Shown here in pieces: positions 59,310 to 64,000 of a DNA stretch of 64,000 nt. The notes beneath the pieces are model-generated. The model was not told the DNA's origin, did no database searches, and saw only the letters and a program-made list of their open reading frames with translations. This stretch comes from Paractinoplanes ferrugineus (GTDB taxonomy: Bacteria; Actinomycetota; Actinomycetes; Mycobacteriales; Micromonosporaceae), in NCBI RefSeq assembly GCF_016862195.1, contig NZ_BOMM01000075.1:1-64000 (forward strand), written 5' to 3'. The number at the start of each line of letters is the position of its first letter. Positions within the stretch are counted from its first letter, which is position 1. Position numbers and translations under genes: made by a program.

Positions 59310-60395
59310 GTCCAGCACGTGCCAGGTGATCTCGTCCTCGGTGCCCCCGGTCGACCACCAGAGCAGGCCGCCGCCGGTGAAGGCGCCGTCCACGGCCGCC
59401 GAGATCTCCACGGTGCGGCTGGTCGACGCGTCGTGCACGAGCAGGGTCGTGGTGCCGGTCAGGTCGGCGTCCGGGGCCGGCTCGGCCAGCAGCTCGAACC
59501 GGTCCAGGACGGCCACGTCGTCGACGGCGGCGCGGGCCTCGCCGCCCGCTGTGCGCCGCCGGGCCGAGCCGTCCGGGTGCATCAGATCGATGCGGGCCGG
59601 CCCGTCGGCGGCCATCACCAGCACCCGGCACCACACCGGCGAACAGGTGGCGGTCTCCGGGCCGGAGGTCACCACCTCGGTGTCGCGCTGTGTCTCGACG
59701 TTGCGCAGGCGGCGCTGATTTTCCTCGACCAGCCACGGCCAGGCCGACAACGACCAGTGGCCGATCTCGGTGTGGACCGCCACCGGGCCGCCGGTCAGCG
59801 GGATCGAGCGCACCTCGGTGGCGTTGCCGTTCGCCGCCGCCCAGCGGAGAACGCCGCCGGTCACCGCCAGGTCGTACCGGCTGCCGTAGAAGACGGCGGC
59901 GCCGGTGTCGGCGGTCAGCAGCCGCGCCGGGCCGGCGGTGCGGGACGCCTGCCAGATCCGCACCTTCGGCCGGTCGTCGGTGGACTCGGTCCAGACGACC
60001 GTGTCGCCGGTCGCGGTGAGCGCCGCGAACTGCGGGTCCGAGGCGAGCGGGAAGCGGCGCAGCTCGCGGAAGCCGGTCGCGTCGCGGATGCCGAGGCGCA
60101 CCGAGCGGGCGTCGGTGGTGGGCGCGGTGCCGATCGCGGTGGTCGTGTCGAGGAACAGCAGCGGGGCGAACAGCGGGCCGTCCGGCAGGGCGGGGTCGAA
60201 GTCGGCCTGTTTCGCGTGCGGCCAGGCGGCGGCGAGGGTGAGGTTGCCCGGCGGAGTCGGGCTCGACCGGCCGGGCGGGCCGGTGATCACCAGGGCGCCG
60301 GCGGCGACGAGCGCGACGGCCAGGCTGAGCAGCGCGATCCGGCCGGGCCGCCGGGCCGCGCCGACGACCGGCAACCCGGCCGGGGCGGTGGTCAC
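59295..60395 (-). CDS. Hypothetical membrane-anchored beta-rich protein
   Basis: 366 residues. N-terminal membrane helix (RIALLSLAVALVAAGALVIT, about 19-38), then a repeating beta-rich outer domain (SVRLGIRDATGFRELRRFPL, GDTVVWTESTDDRPKVRIW, LAVTGGVLRWAAANGNATEV) that looks like a beta-propeller. GTG 60395 overlaps the stop of the TIGR03943 gene by 4 bp, so it is the third gene of a coupled run. Role unknown; perhaps a surface partner of the permease. Confidence 0.6.
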   Translation of the reverse strand: MTTAPAGLPVVGAARRPGRIALLSLAVALVAAGALVITGPPGRSSPTPPGNLTLAAAWPHAKQADFDPALPDGPLFAPLLFLDTTTAIGTAPTTDARSVRLGIRDATGFRELRRFPLASDPQFAALTATGDTVVWTESTDDRPKVRIWQASRTAGPARLLTADTGAAVFYGSRYDLAVTGGVLRWAAANGNATEVRSIPLTGGPVAVHTEIGHWSLSAWPWLVEENQRRLRNVETQRDTEVVTSGPETATCSPVWCRVLVMAADGPARIDLMHPDGSARRRTAGGEARAAVDDVAVLDRFELLAEPAPDADLTGTTTLLVHDASTSRTVEISAAVDGAFTGGGLLWWSTGGTEDEITWHVLDLRTA

Positions 60396-61123
60396 GCGTA
60401 CGGCTGCTTCGGCTGGGCGATCTCCTGCCAGTTGCGCACCTCGAAGTAGGCCACGTCGACGTCGTTGACCGGGTCCTTGGCGCGTTCGGTGCTGTAGACA
60501 CCGGTGACCTCGACCCACGTGTTGGCGGCGGCCTCCAGCGGCGGCCGGCCGGTGAGCCCGACCTTGATCGGGCGGCCGTCGGCGGCGCAGCAGGTCAGCA
60601 CGATGCGGGCCAGCATGGGGGAACCGTCGGCGCCGGGCGTGATGAAGCCGGTCATTCGCAGGGTGCGGCCGGTGAGGCTCCTGCCGTCGTCGAACAGCGC
60701 CCGCGACGCGTAGTCGAGCAGACTCAGCGAGGCCGGGTCACCCGCCGGCAGCGGCGGATAGTCCGACTCGGCGGCGGGGGCGGCGACGCTTCCCGACTTG
60801 CCCGCCGCGAACGAGCCGAGCGCGGGCGGGGCGACCAGCAGCAGGCCCAGGACCGGCAGGATGAGCAGCCAGCCGACCCGCGGCTCATGCGAGTGACCGT
60901 GCCCGTCGTCGGGCTCGGTGCCGGCGGCGGGGGAGGGCGTCCCGGGGGCGCGCAGGGAGTGCCACAGCGTCATCAACCCGGTCGCCACCAGCAGGAGGCC
61001 GGCACCGATCAGGAACGGCCGCAGTCCCTCCTTGACGTAGCGCAGGTAGAGGTCGGTCAGGGAGGCGCGCAGGACGGCCCCGCCGAACAGCAACAGGACG
61101 ACGGCCTGCGTCAGGCGGCTCAC
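60392..61123 (-). CDS. TIGR03943-family membrane protein
   Basis: 243 residues: two or three N-terminal membrane helices, a His-rich loop (DDGHGHSHEP, a likely metal-binding site) and a C-terminal OB-like outer domain (LTGRTLRMTGFITPG, MLARIVLTCCAADGRPI, TWVEVTGVYS). The family is nearly always next to a YraQ/DUF318 permease, as here; the pair is thought to act in metal or organic-ion export. GTG 61123 overlaps the permease stop by 4 bp. Confidence 0.85.
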   Translation of the reverse strand: MSRLTQAVVLLLFGGAVLRASLTDLYLRYVKEGLRPFLIGAGLLLVATGLMTLWHSLRAPGTPSPAAGTEPDDGHGHSHEPRVGWLLILPVLGLLLVAPPALGSFAAGKSGSVAAPAAESDYPPLPAGDPASLSLLDYASRALFDDGRSLTGRTLRMTGFITPGADGSPMLARIVLTCCAADGRPIKVGLTGRPPLEAAANTWVEVTGVYSTERAKDPVNDVDVAYFEVRNWQEIAQPKQPYA

Positions 61124-62169
61124 AGCAGCACCGCCCCGACGCCCGCGCCGACCAGGATCGCGGCGGCGAACGTGGTGGGGGCGAACCGCACGACGAAGCG
61201 CCGGCCGAACGTGCCCGCCTGCATGGCGATCAGCTTGAGGTCCACCATCGGGCCCACCACCAGGAACACCAGCCGGGAGGTGAGCGAGAACTGGGACAGC
61301 GACGCGGCCACGAACGCGTCGGCCTCGCTGCAGATCGACAGCAGCACGGCCAGGGTGGCCAGGGCCAGGATGGAGAGCACGTGGTTGTCGGCCACACTCT
61401 GCAGCCACGACGCCGGGACGACGACGTTGATCGTGGCGGCCGCGGCCGCGCCCAGCACGAGGTAGCCGCCCGCGTGCATCACGTCGTGCCGGCACGCCGC
61501 CCAGAACGCCTGCGCCTTCGACTCGCCGTCGAGGTCGGGGCGGTGCGGCAGGCGGATCCAGTCGGTCCGGCCGATGCGCAACCACAGCCAGCCCATCGCC
61601 ACCGCGACGACCAGGCTCGCCCCGCCGCGGGCCACCACCATCTCGGGGTTGCCGGGGAAGGCCACCGCGGTCGCGGTCAGCACGATCGGGTTGATCGCGG
61701 GGGCGGCGAGCAGGAACGCCAGCGCGGCGGCGGGGGTGACCCCGCGGCGGATCAGCGAGCCGGCGATCGGCACGCTGCCGCACTCGCATCCGGGCAGCAC
61801 GACGCCGGCGAGCCCGGCGGCGGGCACGGCGAGGGCGGGGTGGCGGGGCAGGGCCCGGGCCCAGAAGGAGCGCGGCACGAACACCGCGATGACGGCGGAC
61901 AGGACGACACCGAAGACCAGGAACGGTACGGCCTGGACCAGCACCGACACGAACACCGTGGTCCACGTCTGGAGGCGTTCGCCGGCGACCAGCCCGGCCA
62001 GCGGGCCGCGGAACACGACGAGCAGGACCAGCGCGGCGGCCAGGATCTCGAGCGAGCCGATCCGGCGTGGCCGGGCGGGCGCCGGCGGGGGTGCCGGCGG
62101 AGGCGGGCCGACGGCAGCCGGGGTCCAGTCGATCTCCTCGGCGTCGAGGCGGTTCGCGGTCAAGGTCAC
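61120..62169 (-). CDS. YraQ/DUF318-family permease
   Basis: 349-residue polytopic permease with eight or so helices. Conserved PGCECGSVPIAGSLIRRGV with two Cys and the second-half ICSEADAFVAASLSQFS are family hallmarks. Relatives are UPF0718 permeases linked to metal or arsenical export, but not proven. The start GTG at 62169 removes a non-conserved 24-residue extension. First gene of the leftward run 62169-59295. Confidence 0.82.
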   Translation of the reverse strand: MTLTANRLDAEEIDWTPAAVGPPPPAPPPAPARPRRIGSLEILAAALVLLVVFRGPLAGLVAGERLQTWTTVFVSVLVQAVPFLVFGVVLSAVIAVFVPRSFWARALPRHPALAVPAAGLAGVVLPGCECGSVPIAGSLIRRGVTPAAALAFLLAAPAINPIVLTATAVAFPGNPEMVVARGGASLVVAVAMGWLWLRIGRTDWIRLPHRPDLDGESKAQAFWAACRHDVMHAGGYLVLGAAAAATINVVVPASWLQSVADNHVLSILALATLAVLLSICSEADAFVAASLSQFSLTSRLVFLVVGPMVDLKLIAMQAGTFGRRFVVRFAPTTFAAAILVGAGVGAVLL

Positions 62170-62228
62170 TCCAAAAAGCCGGGGCCGCGACCACCATAGC
62201 CGCCCCGCCGAGGGCCACCGAAGCCTGC

Positions 62229-62260
62229 TTGAGCTGTGCATATGTCTACTTGTGAATATG
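62229..62260. promoter_or_regulatory. Divergent operator/promoter, possible metal-responsive site
   Basis: In the gap between the leftward permease and rightward YibE/F genes, TTGAGC (62229-62234) is followed by an AT-rich imperfect palindrome CATAT-N13-ATATG (62238-62260), strongly AT-biased for this genome. It resembles operators of ArsR/SmtB metal sensors. Function inferred from position. Confidence 0.35.
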
Positions 62261-62287
62261 AGCGCACCCGGCTAACGTCGCCGCGTT

Positions 62288-63427
62288 GTGAGCCACGCCC
62301 ACGGCGTACCGTCCGCACCCGCCGACCGCCGCACCCGGCGCATCCTCGCCGCGGTGCTGATCCCCGCCGCCGTGGCCACCCTGGTGGCGATGCTGGTGCT
62401 GTGGCCGGGCCGGGTCCGGCCGGGGGCCGCCCCGTCCGGCGAGCGGGTGAACGCGACGGTCACCGCGAGCACCGCGACGACGGCGGTGGTGCGACTCGCC
62501 GACGGCACCGAGACCACGGTGGACGTGCCGGCCGGACCGGGTGCGCCGGTGATCGGTCCGGGCGCCGCCGTGGTCCTGCTGCGCTCGGCCGGGGTCGGGG
62601 GCGGCTACGCGATCGTGGACCGGCAGCGGGCCGGCCCGATGATCTGGCTGCTGCTGGCGACGGTCGCCGCCGTCCTCGCGTTCGGCCGGCGGCTCGGCCT
62701 GACCGCCCTGATCGGTCTCGCGGTCAGCTTCGGCGTGCTGCTGCTGTTCATCGTCCCGGCCGTCCTGAGCGGCGAGAACCCGCTGCTGGTGGCGGTGGTC
62801 GGGGCGGCGGCGATCATGTTCGCGGCGTTGTACCTGACGCACGGCGTCAACGCCCCCACCTCGGTGGCCATCGCCGGCACGCTGGCCAGCCTGATCGTGA
62901 CCGGGGTGCTCGGCTACGGGTTCAGCGCCGCCCTGCACCTGACCGGGGTGGCCGGCGACGAGGACGCCTTCCTGGCCGCCACCCGCGGCGGCATCGACAT
63001 GCGTGGCCTGCTGCTGGCCGGGATCGTGATCGGGGCACTGGGCGTGCTCGACGACGTGACCGTCACGCAGGCGGCCACGGTCGCCGAGCTGGCCGGGCAC
63101 GGCGACCGGAGCCGGCGCGACATCTACCGGGCGGCCACCCGGGTGGGCCGGGCGCACGTCGCCTCCGCGGTGAACACGCTGGTCCTCGCGTACGCCGGCG
63201 CGTCCCTGCCCTTGCTCCTGCTCCTGGCCACCGGCGGCGCGCCGGTGGGCGAGGTGCTGACCGGCCCGCTGCTCGCCCAGGAGATCCTGCGCAGCGCGGT
63301 GGGCACGATCGGCCTGGTCGCCTCGGTGCCGATCACCACCGCGCTGGCGGTGCTCGTGATCAGAACCCGATCGGCAGGCCCGCGTAGTTCTCCGCCAGCC
63401 CGGTCGCCCCGGCATTCGAGGACGTGA
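62288..63427 (+). CDS. YibE/F-family membrane protein
   Basis: 379 residues: short N-terminus, one membrane helix, a small outer beta domain (VNATVTASTATTAVVRLADG) and about seven further helices with GVLDDVTVTQAATVAEL near residue 256 and ALYLTHGVNAPTSVA, family signatures. Function unknown. GTG start at 62288. Its last 23 codons lie antisense to the end of pobA (68-bp overlap), so this C-terminus is not conserved and the true stop context is unusual. Confidence 0.82.
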   Translation: MSHAHGVPSAPADRRTRRILAAVLIPAAVATLVAMLVLWPGRVRPGAAPSGERVNATVTASTATTAVVRLADGTETTVDVPAGPGAPVIGPGAAVVLLRSAGVGGGYAIVDRQRAGPMIWLLLATVAAVLAFGRRLGLTALIGLAVSFGVLLLFIVPAVLSGENPLLVAVVGAAAIMFAALYLTHGVNAPTSVAIAGTLASLIVTGVLGYGFSAALHLTGVAGDEDAFLAATRGGIDMRGLLLAGIVIGALGVLDDVTVTQAATVAELAGHGDRSRRDIYRAATRVGRAHVASAVNTLVLAYAGASLPLLLLLATGGAPVGEVLTGPLLAQEILRSAVGTIGLVASVPITTALAVLVIRTRSAGPRSSPPARSPRHSRT

Positions 63428-64000
63428 CCCAGCTGAGCTGGGACAGCTGCAACCGGGCGTCGAACGGGTCGCCGCTGCTGTGCAGCATCGTCGTCATCCA
63501 CCAGGAGAAGTGCGTGCACCGCCAGACCCGGCGCAGCGCGTCGTCGGAATAGGCGTCGGCGAGCGCCGGATCGTTGCCGCGCAGCAGGGCGACGAGCGCG
63601 GTGCTCAGCAGCGTCACGTCGGCGATCGCCAGGTTGAGGCCCTTGGCGCCGGTCGGTGGCACGATGTGGGCGGCGTCGCCGGCGAGGAAGACCCGCCCGT
63701 GCCGCATCGGGGTCTGCACGTAGCTGCGCATCGGCAGCACGCTCTTCTCGGTGATCGGCCCCGGGGTGAGTTTCCAACCGTCCTGGCCGTGGCCGAGCCG
63801 GGTCGCCAGCTCCGCCCAGATGCGCTCGTCGGACCAGGACGCCGGGTCGGTGCCGTTCGGGACCTGCAGGTAGAGCCGGCTCACCGTGGGCGAGCGCATC
63901 GAGTGCAGGGCGAAGCCGTCGGGGTGCCAGGCGTAGATCAGCTCGTCGGTCGACGGGGCGACGTCGGCCAGGATGCCGAGCCAGGAGTACGGGTAGACCT
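63360..64000 (-). CDS. pobA: 4-hydroxybenzoate 3-monooxygenase, 3' part (partial)
   Basis: C-terminal 212 residues of a class A flavin monooxygenase; the gene continues beyond the window. VYPYSWLGILADV, YAWHPDGFALHSMRSPTVSR and FLAGDAAHIVPPTGAKGLNL (the second FAD-binding GD motif) match PobA, which hydroxylates 4-hydroxybenzoate to protocatechuate with NADPH and O2, feeding the beta-ketoadipate pathway. The 3' end overlaps the YibE/F gene on the other strand. Confidence 0.9.
   Translation of the reverse strand, partial: VYPYSWLGILADVAPSTDELIYAWHPDGFALHSMRSPTVSRLYLQVPNGTDPASWSDERIWAELATRLGHGQDGWKLTPGPITEKSVLPMRSYVQTPMRHGRVFLAGDAAHIVPPTGAKGLNLAIADVTLLSTALVALLRGNDPALADAYSDDALRRVWRCTHFSWWMTTMLHSSGDPFDARLQLSQLSWVTSSNAGATGLAENYAGLPIGF

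Overview
This is a very GC-rich (about 70%), densely coded stretch of actinobacterial chromosome. The mix suggests a soil member of the Micromonosporaceae, Actinoplanes-like: many secreted proteins carrying family 2 cellulose-binding modules (CBM2) on Pro/Thr linkers, frequent GTG/TTG starts, an actinobacterial SAM-IV riboswitch, a GlnR-type box and CebR-type boxes. The genus is an inference from gene content. No phage, plasmid, insertion sequence or CRISPR array was seen.

Layout. 0.2-6.2 kb: degenerate M48-type peptidase, secreted lysyl-oxidase-like protein, frameshifted endonuclease V, a P450 and a secreted GH26-like hydrolase. 6.3-15.6 kb: an NmrA-like NAD(P)-binding protein behind two tandem 23-bp operators, a STAS protein, a wrecked cNMP-binding/thioredoxin-reductase gene, tRNA-Gly, a thiolase-like protein, a large membrane M48 peptidase, an RsrR-like Rrf2 regulator whose own promoter carries a related 23-bp site, an acyltransferase and an epimerase. 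15.6-26.4 kb: carbohydrate region with three CBM2 proteins (two of them SGNH esterases with mirrored domain order behind a CebR-type box), then a GH127/ABC-transporter operon bracketed by two closely similar LacI regulators, one of which seems to start at CTG. 26.4-41.5 kb: mixed region with a Ca-loop hydrolase, a LexA, two pseudogenes, a translationally coupled FAD enzyme / ATP-grasp / polysaccharide deacetylase cassette, a CBS protein, a SAM-IV riboswitch before a class V aminotransferase, a degenerate EgtA-like gene with a CoaD fragment behind it, and a tandem glycine riboswitch before sdaA. 41.6-50.2 kb: a 1,703-residue kinase/ATPase/GAF/diguanylate cyclase and small genes. 50.2-57.5 kb: an assimilatory nitrate reductase fused to its own flavoprotein reductase under a GlnR-type box, then a GH10 xylanase / CE1 esterase pair with a complex leader. 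57.5-64 kb: small hypothetical genes, a four-gene membrane cluster (YraQ-type permease, TIGR03943 protein, membrane-anchored protein, divergent YibE/F) and the 3' part of pobA.

The coherent biology is plant-polysaccharide use (GH10, CE1, CE2, CE12, GH127 with a sugar ABC importer, GH26-like, CBM2 proteins, LacI/CebR control) together with nutrient-sensing control of nitrogen (GlnR), sulfur (SAM-IV) and glycine/serine. Five genes are visibly decayed (nfi, cNMP/TrxR, HAD, GH3, CoaD-like). The most interesting leads are the shared 23-bp RsrR-type operators, the kinase-cyclase fusion protein and the uncharacterised FAD/ATP-grasp/deacetylase cassette.
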